Assembly: GCA_946563605.1 (NCBI GenBank)
Contig: CAMNVW010000008.1
Span: 1-22,815, forward strand
Source: an uncultured Clostridia bacterium
Lineage (GTDB): Bacteria; Bacillota; Clostridia; Oscillospirales; Ruminococcaceae
Direction of reading: 5' to 3'
DNA length: 22,815 nt
This document shows, one piece after another, positions 1 through 7,701 of this stretch. The notes beneath the pieces are model-generated. The model was not told the origin of the DNA and ran no database searches. It saw nothing but the letters and a program-made list of their open reading frames with translations. The number at the start of each line of letters is the position of its first letter. Within the stretch, counting starts at the first letter, position 1. The position numbers and the translations under genes are program-made.

Positions 1-327
1 GAGGACTTCACGGAAGGCGTTCTCGATGAAGAGGAATACGCCTTTGCCAAGAAAGCCTACGATGAGCAGTATGTCGATCTTTCACGGCGGTTGGATGAAG
101 CGGTTCAGCGGAAGGTAAAGTTTGCCGAGGCAATGTCCGAGGACAACAAGTGGCTCACGCTGATGAAATCCGTCAGCGGTGCAACGATGCTCTCTCAGGA
201 GTTGGTTGACGAGTCCGTAGAGCTTGTGAAAGTCCATGAGGACGGCTCAATCGAGCTGGTCATGAAATACGGCGATATTTACGCTCTGACCGTTCAGAGT
301 ATCAAGGAAGTTCAGGAGGCGATGTAA
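1..327 (+). CDS. large serine recombinase, C-terminal end (5' partial)
   Basis: The frame is open from base 1 and ends at TAA 325-327, so the gene begins upstream of the window. What is visible is a charged, coiled-coil-like segment (EEEYAFAKKAYDEQY followed by LSRRLDEAVQRK) and then a beta-rich tail with ELVDESVELVKVHEDGSIEL. This pairing of coiled coil and short C-terminal strand region is typical of the end of large serine recombinases (zinc ribbon, coiled coil, tail). The catalytic domain cannot be seen. The next recombinase starts at the base after the stop (TAA then ATG), which suggests translational coupling. An internal ATG at 91 opens a 78-aa frame but has no convincing ribosome binding site and lies inside the coiled coil, so I treat it as internal. 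Confidence 0.75.
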   Translation, partial: EDFTEGVLDEEEYAFAKKAYDEQYVDLSRRLDEAVQRKVKFAEAMSEDNKWLTLMKSVSGATMLSQELVDESVELVKVHEDGSIELVMKYGDIYALTVQSIKEVQEAM

Positions 328-1935
328 ATGAGCAAGGAATACAACATCGGCATCTACATCCGCCTCTCAATGGCTGATGAAGATACCGGCTATGGCAGCA
401 AGGCGGAAAGTGACAGCATCGGCAACCAGCGTATGCTCATCAATCGCTTTCTTGACAATCATCCGGAGCTGTCTCACTGTCAGCGGTCTGAGTTTGCGGA
501 TGACGGTTACACCGGCACGAACTTTCACCGCCCTCAGTTCACGCAGATGATGGAGAAGGTCAAGCGCGGCGAAATCGATCTGATCTGCGTCAAAGACTTT
601 TCCCGTTTTTCTCGTGACTACATCGAAACGGGAAACTATCTGGAATGCACCTTTCCGTTCATGGGTGTCCGCTTTATTTCCATCAACGACGGCTATGACA
701 GCAACGATTACAAAGGGACAACGGGCGGTCTGGAAGTGGTTATGCGCAGCATCATCTATGCGGCATACAGCAAAGACCTCTCCGTAAAGACCACATCGGC
801 AAAAATCCAGATGATGAAGCAGGGTAAGTATGTCGGTGGCTACGCTCCATACGGCTACGTCCTGCATCCAACCATTCGGAACAAACTTGCCGTAGACCCG
901 GAGGCGGCTGATGTGATCCGTCGTATCTTCCGCGAGGCTCTGGAAGGCAGCAACACCTCTCAGATTGCCCGCAGCCTGAATGATGACGGCATCCCGACGC
1001 CGGGGCAATACTTCAAGAACAAGCATCCCGACAAGAAGAAGTTCAGTAACATGAGCGAGAAAATCAGTTGGGAAACCGTGATGGTCTACAACATCCTCAA
1101 AAACCTTGTTTACACCGGAACGCTGATCAGCCGCAAAATGAAGTCCTGCGGTGTCGGCTCAAAAAAGCGTGTTGTCAATGAGCCGATCATCGTAGAAGGT
1201 ACGCATGAAGCGATTATCAGCAAGGAAGACTTTGAGCTTGCTCAGAAGGTCATTCGAGGTGGAGGACGGAATCCCACGCGCAAGCAGCATGACTATCCTC
1301 TCAAGGGACTTGTCCGCTGCGGAAACTGTAAACGTGCTATGACGCGCCGGAAGAACAAAGCTGGCATTCGGTACTTCCAGTGCATTCACTCGGTCAACAA
1401 CGGAAACACAGAGTGTCCGATTGGCAGGAGCTTTCCGGAAATGGATATTGAGAAGGTTGTCTTCCATGCCATTGCTCAGTTTCTCGCTTTGGCACAGAAG
1501 GAAGCAGTCCAAAACCGAGAAGTCGGTGATCTTCGGAAATCTGCCATCAAGGAATGCACTGATAAAATCCGGATCCTTCAAAAGCAGAACGAGCAGCACA
1601 AGGCGTCCAAGCTGAGGCTCTACGAAAAGTACGCAGCCGGAAGTATCACGAAGGAGGCGTACATTCAGCAAAAGGCGGCAACGGACACGAAAATTGCTGA
1701 AAACGATGAAGCAATCCAGCGCAGTCACGAACGGATGAAGGAGCTTGATTCCGAGACATCCTGTTCGGATGAAAAGCTGGATGCTGTCTGCGATCAGTAC
1801 GCTGACTGCAAAGCTCTGACCTATGAGCTGACCCACGCTTTCATTTCTGCGGTCTACATTTACGATCTTGACAACATAGAAATCGTCTGGAAGTTCAAGG
1901 ACTTCCTCACTACATCAGAAGGAGAAGCCAAATGA
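328..1935 (+). CDS. large serine recombinase (site-specific integrase/excisionase)
   Basis: 535 aa, the usual size for TndX/TnpX-like recombinases that cut and rejoin DNA to move integrative elements. The N-terminal resolvase domain has YIRLS with the likely nucleophile Ser14, SIGNQR near residues 30-35, and DFSRFSRD at about 90-97. A 'Recombinase' domain follows (GGYAPYGY near 170, then a helical DNA-binding part). The zinc ribbon begins with CGNC (Cys331, Cys334) and pairs with FQC and a later Cys. After it comes a long coiled coil (about 400-490) and a C-terminal strand region. The start abuts the stop of the upstream recombinase and the end overlaps the next gene by 4 bp (ATGA), so the three behave as one operon. 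All catalytic motifs look intact. Confidence 0.95.
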   Translation: MSKEYNIGIYIRLSMADEDTGYGSKAESDSIGNQRMLINRFLDNHPELSHCQRSEFADDGYTGTNFHRPQFTQMMEKVKRGEIDLICVKDFSRFSRDYIETGNYLECTFPFMGVRFISINDGYDSNDYKGTTGGLEVVMRSIIYAAYSKDLSVKTTSAKIQMMKQGKYVGGYAPYGYVLHPTIRNKLAVDPEAADVIRRIFREALEGSNTSQIARSLNDDGIPTPGQYFKNKHPDKKKFSNMSEKISWETVMVYNILKNLVYTGTLISRKMKSCGVGSKKRVVNEPIIVEGTHEAIISKEDFELAQKVIRGGGRNPTRKQHDYPLKGLVRCGNCKRAMTRRKNKAGIRYFQCIHSVNNGNTECPIGRSFPEMDIEKVVFHAIAQFLALAQKEAVQNREVGDLRKSAIKECTDKIRILQKQNEQHKASKLRLYEKYAAGSITKEAYIQQKAATDTKIAENDEAIQRSHERMKELDSETSCSDEKLDAVCDQYADCKALTYELTHAFISAVYIYDLDNIEIVWKFKDFLTTSEGEAK

Positions 1936-2327
1936 AAGTATTTCTTTATATCCGCGTTGCCTGTGCAGATCAGCTTGCGGCAGCAAACCAGCGGGAAGAG
2001 TTGGAACGCTATGCGAAGGACAAGGGCTATGAGGTAGCTGCTGCGGTTGCCGCAGACGGCATCTCCGGCGTCCATACGGAAGGCATCATGAACTTCTTGC
2101 TGAACGAAGCCAAGCGTCAGGGCACCGGTACGATCCTCACCCGTGACACCTCACGGATTAGCCGGGACACTTCCTCTTTCATAAGGTTTGAGCGAAAGTT
2201 CAGGGAGAACGGCATCCGGTTCGAGTATCTGTCCAAGCCTGACAACGAGCTTCCGGTCACTCCATTGATGGAGGCGTTTGAGACGGCGTATAAGAAACGT
2301 CGCACAAAGAACGGCAAAAGAGCATAG
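1932..2327 (+). CDS. small resolvase-domain protein with Ala at the catalytic Ser position
   Basis: 131 aa, covering only the N-terminal resolvase fold, with no DNA-binding, zinc-ribbon or coiled-coil part. Its start reads YIRVACADQ, which aligns with YARVSTSQQ of gamma-delta resolvase, so the nucleophilic serine is alanine (Ala10) followed by Cys11. The arginine-rich active-site motif is kept (TSRISRD, residues 73-79, Arg75 and Arg78), as is ANQREEL, which matches the usual xxQxxxL. ATG 1932 overlaps the stop of the 535-aa recombinase as ATGA. The likely role, by inference, is an accessory or regulatory subunit of the recombinase complex rather than an enzyme. It could instead be a decaying recombinase, but the frame is clean and the coupling is preserved. 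Confidence 0.8.
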   Translation: MKVFLYIRVACADQLAAANQREELERYAKDKGYEVAAAVAADGISGVHTEGIMNFLLNEAKRQGTGTILTRDTSRISRDTSSFIRFERKFRENGIRFEYLSKPDNELPVTPLMEAFETAYKKRRTKNGKRA

Positions 2328-2336
2328 AGAAAACGC

Positions 2337-2374
2337 AAGCCGTTTACGGGTGGTTGTCCACCTATGAACGGCTT
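2337..2374 (+). repeat. imperfect 17-bp inverted repeat after the recombinase operon
   Basis: Left arm 2337-2353 and right arm 2358-2374 enclose a TTGT loop. 14 of 17 positions pair, with perfect outer 8 bp (AAGCCGTT/AACGGCTT) and inner 5 bp (GGTGG/CCACC). It starts 10 bases after the stop of the 131-aa gene. A T-run exists only at 2389-2395, about 15 bases downstream, so it is a poor intrinsic terminator by itself. It may be a terminator-like hairpin or a recombinase-binding dyad near the element end. Confidence 0.6.
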
Positions 2375-2413
2375 GTAAATTCTCAAAATTTTTTTAGTCC
2401 CTACTTGACACAA

Positions 2414-3838
2414 GAAGATATGTCCCGATTTGGCCGTAATTATCTCCAAGTGGGTATGTATACGGAAATGCTGTTCCCGGAATACGGCGTCCACTTTATT
2501 GCGGTGAATGACGGCGTGGATAGTGTACGCGGGGACAGCGAGTTTACCGCTATCCGTAACGTGTTCAATGAGATGTACGCCAAGGACACCAGCAAGAAAA
2601 TTCGTGCAACGTGGCAATCCAAAGGACGCTCCGGCGAACACCTTACCACCATCCCGCCTTATGGGTATAAGAAAGACCCGGAGGACAAGAAAAAGTGGAT
2701 TGTGGATGAAGCTGCTGCTGCTGTTGTCCAGAAGATATTTTCGCTGTGTGTGGACGGCATGGGGCCTACCCAGATCGCCAAATGGCTGCGGACAAACAAA
2801 GTCTTAAATCCTACTGCTTACGCAAGGGCAAAAGGACTGCCAGTTTCCAATAAGTCAACGGCAGACCCGTATAAATGGACAAATGAAACGGTTTCCCGTA
2901 TGTTGGAGCGTGTTGAGTATTTAGGCCACACGGTCAACTTCAAGACCACCAAGCAATCGTTCAAGAGCAAAAAGAAGCTGTGGAATGACCCCTCTGAATG
3001 GGTGATTTTTGAGAACACCCAAGAACCTATCATTGAGGAAAGTGTTTTTCTGATTGTTCAAAATATTCGTCAGGGACGACGCCGTCCTACCAAGATGGGA
3101 GAAATGGGTATGTTCTCTGGCCTGCTGTTCTGCTCTGATTGCGGAGGCAAGATGTACCTGTGCCGGGCTAACAATTTTAAGCCGGAATAGGAATACTACA
3201 TTTGCTCTACTTATCGCAAAGACCGTACCCTTTGCACGACACATTCCATCCGTCGCGTTGTCCTTGAAGAAATCGTTTTGAGAAATCTCCGAGAGGCGAT
3301 TGCGTATGTATCACAGTTTGAGGACGATTTTATACAGCGGGCAGCAGACCGTGACCTGCGGGAGCGTGATAAGGAGCTGGCACAGAAAAAGGATGTGTTA
3401 GCCCAAGCTGAAAAACGGATAGCGGAACTGGACGTTATTTTCAAACGACTGTATGAGGATAACATTTCCGGCAAACTGTCCGATGAACGGTTTATCAAAT
3501 TGTCCCACGACTACGAGCAGGAGCAGGCCAATCTAAAGACGATAGTGGAAAATCTGCGTCAGGACGTGAAGCAGCAGGAGAAGCAGAAAATTAACGTCAA
3601 ACATTTCATTGCTGCGGTCAAAAAATACACCGATATGACCCAGCTTGACGCAAGTATTCTGCGGGAGTTCGTCGAGAAGATTTACATTTCTGATGTCTAC
3701 ACGCCCGACGAAAACGAACCACGCATAAAGGTTCGTGACATCCAGATCGTTTACAATTTCATTGGTGCATTTGATTTTGAGGAAGCAAGGGAGCAATCCC
3801 AAGCAGTCCAAAAAACTGAAAAAGCCGGTGTAGCATAA
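2414..3838 (+). pseudogene. 5'-truncated serine recombinase with an in-frame amber stop
   Basis: From about 2414 the frame reads EDMSRFGRNYLQVGMYTE, the middle of a resolvase domain, so roughly the first 90 codons with the nucleophilic serine are missing. Upstream codons in this frame do not resemble the family. The 'Recombinase' domain (IPPYGYKKDPEDKKKW) and the first half of a zinc ribbon (FCSDCGGKMYLC) follow. TAG 3188-3190 then interrupts the frame. Reading continues in the same frame with EYYICSTYRKDRTLC, which completes the ribbon, then a coiled coil and a C-terminal tail to TAA 3836-3838. One C-to-T change in a CAG codon would explain the TAG. The gene is broken twice: no start region and a nonsense codon. 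The TTG at 2354 lies in a hairpin loop and is not a credible start. Confidence 0.85.
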
Positions 3839-3853
3839 CACTACACCGACTTT
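3821..3853 (+). repeat. inverted repeat spanning the recombinase stop codon
   Basis: CGGTGTAG (3826-3833) pairs perfectly with CTACACCG (3841-3848) around a 7-base loop that contains the TAA. The stem extends outward to AAAG/CTTT with one mismatch. It lies just upstream of the terminator at 3875 and may contribute to 3'-end formation of the older recombinase transcript or mark that element's edge. Confidence 0.55.
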
Positions 3854-3874
3854 CCCATAAATGTTTTCTTACGT

Positions 3875-3901
3875 CACCGCCGAAAAGCGGTGCTTTTTTT
3901 G
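3875..3901 (+). terminator. rho-independent terminator after recombinase remnant
   Basis: CACCGC (3875-3880), loop CGAAAA, GCGGTG (3887-3892), then C and an 8-T run (3894-3901). It is followed by the 3' end of the convergent enolase gene. On the minus strand no T-run follows, so it works mainly for plus-strand transcription. Confidence 0.85.
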
Positions 3902-3913
3902 TTGGCGTTTCAT

Positions 3914-5221
3914 CTAACCGATAAGCGATTTGCCGGGGAATTGTGCCTGGTTTCCCAGTGCTTCCTCGATGCGCAGCAGCTGGTTATATTTTGCGATGCG
4001 TTCTCCGCGGCAGGGCGCACCGGCTTTGATTTGTCCGGCACCGCAGGCAACGGTGATGTCGGCAATGGAACTGTCCTCCGTTTCGCCCGAGCGGTGGGAA
4101 AGAATGGTGCGGTAACCGGCTTTTTGTGCAAGGCGCACCGCCTGTATCGTTTGGGTGAGTGTGCCGATTTGATTTGGTTTAATCAGCACCGCGTTTGCCG
4201 CCTGCATGGAAATGCCTTCCTGAATCCGGTTGGGATTGGTGACAAACAGGTCGTCGCCGACAATCTGCACCCGACTGCCTAACCGGTGGGTGATTTGCAT
4301 AAAGCCCTGCCAGTCGTTTTCACCAAGAGGGTCTTCCAGAGAACGGATGGGGAACTTGGCACACAAACCCTCCCAATGGGAAATCAGCTCCGAGGTGGTG
4401 TAGGAAAACTGCGATTTCGGCAGGGTGTAGCGCGGCTCGGCGTTGTCGGCATTTTCGGACGGCGGGACTGCCCACGCAGATGCGGCGGCATCCAAGCCGA
4501 GCACAAAATCCTTTTCCGGCACAAAGCCTGCAAGGGTAATCGCCTGCATGATGAGGTCGAGTGCGTCGCTTTCAGAGACGACATTCGGTGCAAAGCCACC
4601 CTCGTCGCCAACAGAGGTGGATAAGCCTTTCTCGATCAGGATTTCTCTCAGACGATGATAAACGCGGCAGCACCACTCCAAGGCTTGCGAGAAAGAGCTG
4701 GCGCCCACAGGAATCACCATCAGTTCCTGCATATCGAGGGTGTTTTGCGCATGGATACCGCCGTTCAGAATGTTCATCATCGGCATTGGCAGGGTGTTCG
4801 CAAGTGCGCCGCCGAGATAGCGGTACAGCGGCAGGTGATAGGACGCAGCGGCAGCTTTGGCACAGGCGAGAGAAATGGGCAGTATGGTGTTAGAAGCGAG
4901 TGGACTGTTTTGCTTTTCGTCCATCAGCGTGTGCAGAATCTCGTCGATTTCCTGCTGGCAGGAAACGGATTTCTGACAGAGGGCAGGCTTCACAACGCGG
5001 TTGATTTGGTCGATGGCTTGTAAAACGCCTTTGCCAAGATAACGCGAAACATCGTTGTCACGCAGCTCCGGCAGCTCATATTTTCCAGTAGACGCACCCG
5101 AAGCGGCAGCAGCGCGTCCGATACTGCCGTCATTTAAAATGACAACGGCTTCAACGGTGGGTTCACCGCGCGAATCCAGAATTTCGCGCGCTTTGATGGA
5201 TTGTATTTGTCGTTTGCTCAT
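3914..5221 (-). CDS. eno: enolase (phosphopyruvate hydratase), divergent
   Basis: 435 aa from ATG 5221, which is preceded by GAAAGGG. A longer upstream frame to 5266 has no better signal. Enolase interconverts 2-phosphoglycerate and phosphoenolpyruvate in the cytoplasm. Expected catalytic and metal residues are present: SGASTG (41-46), Glu166 in MQE, Glu207 in VGDEGGFAP, Asp244, Glu296 in LEDPL, Asp323 in VGDDLFVTN, Lys348, SHRSGE (375-380) and Lys399 in GQIKAGAP. Deviations from the usual sequence are HAQN for HADN (157-160), KPNQIG for KVNQIG, and DAAASAW plus a longer loop near 250-265 instead of DCAASEF. It stands alone, with no gap, pgk or pgm beside it. The conserved active site argues for a working enolase, either the only copy or a diverged paralogue. 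Confidence 0.95.
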   Translation of the reverse strand: MSKRQIQSIKAREILDSRGEPTVEAVVILNDGSIGRAAAASGASTGKYELPELRDNDVSRYLGKGVLQAIDQINRVVKPALCQKSVSCQQEIDEILHTLMDEKQNSPLASNTILPISLACAKAAAASYHLPLYRYLGGALANTLPMPMMNILNGGIHAQNTLDMQELMVIPVGASSFSQALEWCCRVYHRLREILIEKGLSTSVGDEGGFAPNVVSESDALDLIMQAITLAGFVPEKDFVLGLDAAASAWAVPPSENADNAEPRYTLPKSQFSYTTSELISHWEGLCAKFPIRSLEDPLGENDWQGFMQITHRLGSRVQIVGDDLFVTNPNRIQEGISMQAANAVLIKPNQIGTLTQTIQAVRLAQKAGYRTILSHRSGETEDSSIADITVACGAGQIKAGAPCRGERIAKYNQLLRIEEALGNQAQFPGKSLIG

Positions 5222-5243
5222 GGATTTCAGCCCTTTCAAAAAA

Positions 5244-5271
5244 ATTATTTGTATTTTTTGGAACACATCAA
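5244..5271 (-). promoter_or_regulatory. candidate promoter for eno
   Basis: Read on the minus strand: TTGATG (5271-5266), a 16-bp spacer and AATAAT (5249-5244), followed by a short leader into the start at 5221. The -35 element is weak. Confidence 0.3.
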
Positions 5272-5290
5272 ATTTATCCTGCCCAAAAGA

Positions 5291-5318
5291 TTGCTTTTTA
5301 TGACAGAAGTCTTATAAT
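5291..5318 (+). promoter_or_regulatory. sigma-A-like promoter for the deacetylase gene
   Basis: TTGCTT (5291-5296), a 16-bp spacer and TATAAT (5313-5318). The perfect -10 hexamer is about 115 bases upstream of the preferred start at 5432. Confidence 0.55.
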
Positions 5319-5431
5319 AAAGATAAGAAAAAACGAATGAAAAGCAGCTTGCCTGTGCAAAATAAAGCAAAGAAAGAAAATCAATGTTGGATGCAGAAAA
5401 TCTGATCTCCAATACAGAAAGGCGGGATTTG

Positions 5432-6589
5432 ATGAAACAGCGAATTTCAAAAGCCAATGATTTCCCGGGGAATAATTTTTCGAGAAAGATTCCTCAGGGG
5501 AATTTCCTAGGAAATAAATTGAATGTGAAACGAATCATCGCGGCGATGATGGCGGCAACGATGCTTTCCATGACGCTCAGCGGATGTATTCGTATGGCGC
5601 CGGAGGAATCGACTGTACCGGAAACGGTGGATGGACTTTCGGGCAGCGGCTCGACAGCCAATGAAGATATAACTAACCCGACGCAGGAAAGTACCGATAT
5701 AACCTCCAACGAAGAACAACAGCAGGAAAATACAGACCCAAAATCCGGCGAAAATGATTCCCAGCGCGACCCGAAACGGGAGCAAAAGCAGGAAGATGCG
5801 GAGCAGACAGTACAAACAGCTGAAACAGCTGAAAAATCACAGATGGAGGAAGTATCCGTTGAATCAGAACAGGAAGATACTGACGCACAGATCGTTTCTG
5901 CACAGGGGTTAGATACCAAAAAGCTGGGCTGGGGACCTGGCGGACCGACCGACGCGGACAACCGTCCTGACGGCGCGACAGCCTATCAGGAAAAATACGG
6001 CAAATACAACGCCGATTTTATTCGGGAAAACAATATGAACATTTATCTGACCTTTGATGAGGGCTATGAAAATGGCTACACGTCGCAGATTCTGGATGTG
6101 CTCAAAGAAAAAAATGTACCAGCGGTGTTTTTTGTCACCATGCCGTATGTGAAATCCGAGCCGGAGCTGATTCAGAGGATGATCGACGAAGGGCATATTG
6201 TGGGCAACCACAGTGTCAATCACCCCTCCTTTCCAGATACGGACACGGAACAGTGCAAGCAGGAAGTGAGCGAGCTGCACGATTATGTCAAAGAAAATTT
6301 TGATTATGAGATGACGCTGTTCCGTTTCCCGATGGGGGAATTTTCCGAGATGGATCTGGAACTGATTCACGAGCTTGGCTACCGCAGCGTGTTCTGGAGC
6401 TTTGCTTACCGCGACTGGCTGGTGGATTCTCAGCCCGACCCGCAGCAGGCAATCCAGACGATTGAAAGCAAGTGCCACCCGGGCGCAATCTATCTGCTGC
6501 ACGCGGTTTCCGCAACCAACGCACAGGTGCTGGGTCAGGTGATTGACGATCTGCGCGCACAGGGTTATACGTTTTGTTCCTATCAATAA
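5432..6589 (+). CDS. PdaA-type polysaccharide deacetylase lipoprotein
   Basis: 385 aa from ATG 5432, preceded by AAAGGCGGG. An in-frame ATG at 5384 has a poorer site. The N-terminus is a polar ~31-residue stretch, then a lipoprotein signal (IIAAMMAATMLSMTLSGC, lipobox Cys52). The GTG codon at 5525 would place that signal at the very N-terminus and is a possible alternative start. Residues ~55-170 are a low-complexity Glu/Gln/Ser/Thr linker. The NodB-type domain has YLTFDEGYENGY (Asp209), GNHSVNHPS (His260, His264), FRFPMGEF and YLLHAVS. The pattern TFDxGYENGYT fits the PdaA branch, which deacetylates N-acetylmuramic acid during spore-cortex muramic-lactam synthesis. The family match is clear; the exact substrate is inferred. 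Monocistronic, with its own promoter and terminator. Confidence 0.9.
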   Translation: MKQRISKANDFPGNNFSRKIPQGNFLGNKLNVKRIIAAMMAATMLSMTLSGCIRMAPEESTVPETVDGLSGSGSTANEDITNPTQESTDITSNEEQQQENTDPKSGENDSQRDPKREQKQEDAEQTVQTAETAEKSQMEEVSVESEQEDTDAQIVSAQGLDTKKLGWGPGGPTDADNRPDGATAYQEKYGKYNADFIRENNMNIYLTFDEGYENGYTSQILDVLKEKNVPAVFFVTMPYVKSEPELIQRMIDEGHIVGNHSVNHPSFPDTDTEQCKQEVSELHDYVKENFDYEMTLFRFPMGEFSEMDLELIHELGYRSVFWSFAYRDWLVDSQPDPQQAIQTIESKCHPGAIYLLHAVSATNAQVLGQVIDDLRAQGYTFCSYQ

Positions 6590-6601
6590 CAAAGCAAAAA
6601 G

Positions 6602-6641
6602 AAAGAGACTGATTTTCTGTTTGGAAAATCAGTCTCTTTTT
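6602..6641 (+). terminator. strong terminator, probably bidirectional
   Basis: A perfect 16-bp stem (6602-6617 with 6624-6639), loop TGTTTG and a T-run to 6641. It lies between the 3' ends of the deacetylase (plus) and larB (minus). On the minus strand it is followed by TTTCTTTTTG, so it can serve both genes. Confidence 0.9.
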
Positions 6642-6760
6642 GATGTGAAGCGTTTGCAGATGAAATATCTGAAGCTTCAATTTTTTTGAAAAAGTTATCT
6701 GCTGAAAATTTGACGAACAGTCAAGGACCTCAAAACGCAGAGAATCAAAGATTCAATGGG

Positions 6761-7519
6761 TTATTGCATGGCGTTTCCATTTTCGATCAACCGGTTGATC
6801 TGTGCGGCAAGATAACCGGCGCCAAAGCCGTTGTCGATGTTGACGACGGCGATGCCCTCGGCGCAGGAATTGAGCATTGTCAGCAAAGCAGATACGCCGT
6901 GAAAGCTGGCGCCGTATCCAACCGAGGTAGGGAGCGCAATCACCGGTTTGTCCACCAGCCCTGCAATCACGCCTGCCAGCGCACCCTCCATTCCGGCAGC
7001 CGCAATGATGCAGTTGGCTTTTTGAATATCCTCCAGTCGGGCAAACAGGCGGTGGATGCCTGCAACACCGACGTCATAGATGCGCTGTACCTGTGCGCCC
7101 AAAAATTCGGCGGTCTGCGCGGCTTCTTCCGCGACAGCAATGTCGGAGGTTCCTGCGGTGCAGACAGCAACATTGCCAAGCGGCTGATTTTCACGCTCGC
7201 CCAACCGCAAAATGCGCGACACAGGATCATACTTGACCTGCGGCAGCACCGCCTGCACTGCCTGTGCCTGCTCTGGGCAAGCGCGCGTGCCCATGACGCA
7301 GGTGTTTTTGTCTGCAAACGCCTGATAAATGGAGATCAGGTGTTCGGTGGATTTTCCGGCGCAGTAGATGACTTCACCAAAGCCGGAGCGAACCTTGCGG
7401 TGGTGGTCCAGCTTTGCAAAGTCCAAATCCTCATACGGCAGATTTTTTAAGAGCTGTTCTGCTTGCGATATCTCTAAATTTCCTGCTTGTACCTGTTGTA
7501 AAATCTCGTGCAGCTGCAT
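6761..7519 (-). CDS. larB: LarB, nickel-pincer cofactor biosynthesis protein
   Basis: 252 aa from ATG 7519, preceded by GGGAGGGATATCC. LarB carboxylates nicotinic acid adenine dinucleotide and hydrolyses its phosphoanhydride, the first step to the nickel-pincer nucleotide used by lactate racemase. The C-terminal two thirds has the PurE-like fold. Visible family motifs are VAVCTAGTSDIAVAEEA (117-133), YDVGVAGIHRL (148-158), AAGMEGALAGVIAGL (174-188) and LNSCAEGIAVVNIDNGFGAG. Cys219 matches the cysteine reported to bond the substrate ring (Cys221 in Lactobacillus). No larC, larE or larA is seen within the window, so the gene is isolated here. It has its own promoter and shares a terminator with the convergent deacetylase gene. 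Confidence 0.93.
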   Translation of the reverse strand: MQLHEILQQVQAGNLEISQAEQLLKNLPYEDLDFAKLDHHRKVRSGFGEVIYCAGKSTEHLISIYQAFADKNTCVMGTRACPEQAQAVQAVLPQVKYDPVSRILRLGERENQPLGNVAVCTAGTSDIAVAEEAAQTAEFLGAQVQRIYDVGVAGIHRLFARLEDIQKANCIIAAAGMEGALAGVIAGLVDKPVIALPTSVGYGASFHGVSALLTMLNSCAEGIAVVNIDNGFGAGYLAAQINRLIENGNAMQ

Positions 7520-7571
7520 GGATATCCCTCCCACAAATGAATGGATAAAAGCAATTCTTTTCGTGTTGTTT

Positions 7572-7600
7572 ATTATACCAATTTTTTTTAGATTTTGCAA
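7572..7600 (-). promoter_or_regulatory. sigma-A promoter for larB
   Basis: Minus strand: TTGCAA (7600-7595), a 17-bp spacer and a perfect TATAAT (7577-7572), about 50 bases upstream of the larB start. Confidence 0.75.
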
Positions 7601-7606
7601 AAGGAA

Positions 7607-7635
7607 GTGAAAAAAGACAAAGAGTGTGGTAGAAT
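7607..7635 (+). promoter_or_regulatory. candidate promoter for the peptidase operon
   Basis: GTGAAA (7607-7612), a 17-bp spacer and TAGAAT (7630-7635). It is divergent from, and nearly back-to-back with, the larB promoter. The -35 element is weak. Confidence 0.4.
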
Positions 7636-7701
7636 AGGAAGGAAAGTTGGAATAAGGAAAACAACGTAAAATTTTGCAATAGAAAAGGGAGGAGTGCTTT
7701 C

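Noticed and set aside
2354..2416. TTG start giving a 278-codon recombinase
   Set aside because: The TTG is in the loop of a hairpin, and the first ~20 codons do not resemble the family; the frame is better read as a truncated pseudogene.
3890..5023. several plus-strand frames of 110-130 codons
   Set aside because: All antisense to enolase, with no ribosome binding sites or domains.
6686..7450. 254-codon plus-strand frame
   Set aside because: Antisense to larB, whose motifs, promoter and ribosome binding site are clear.
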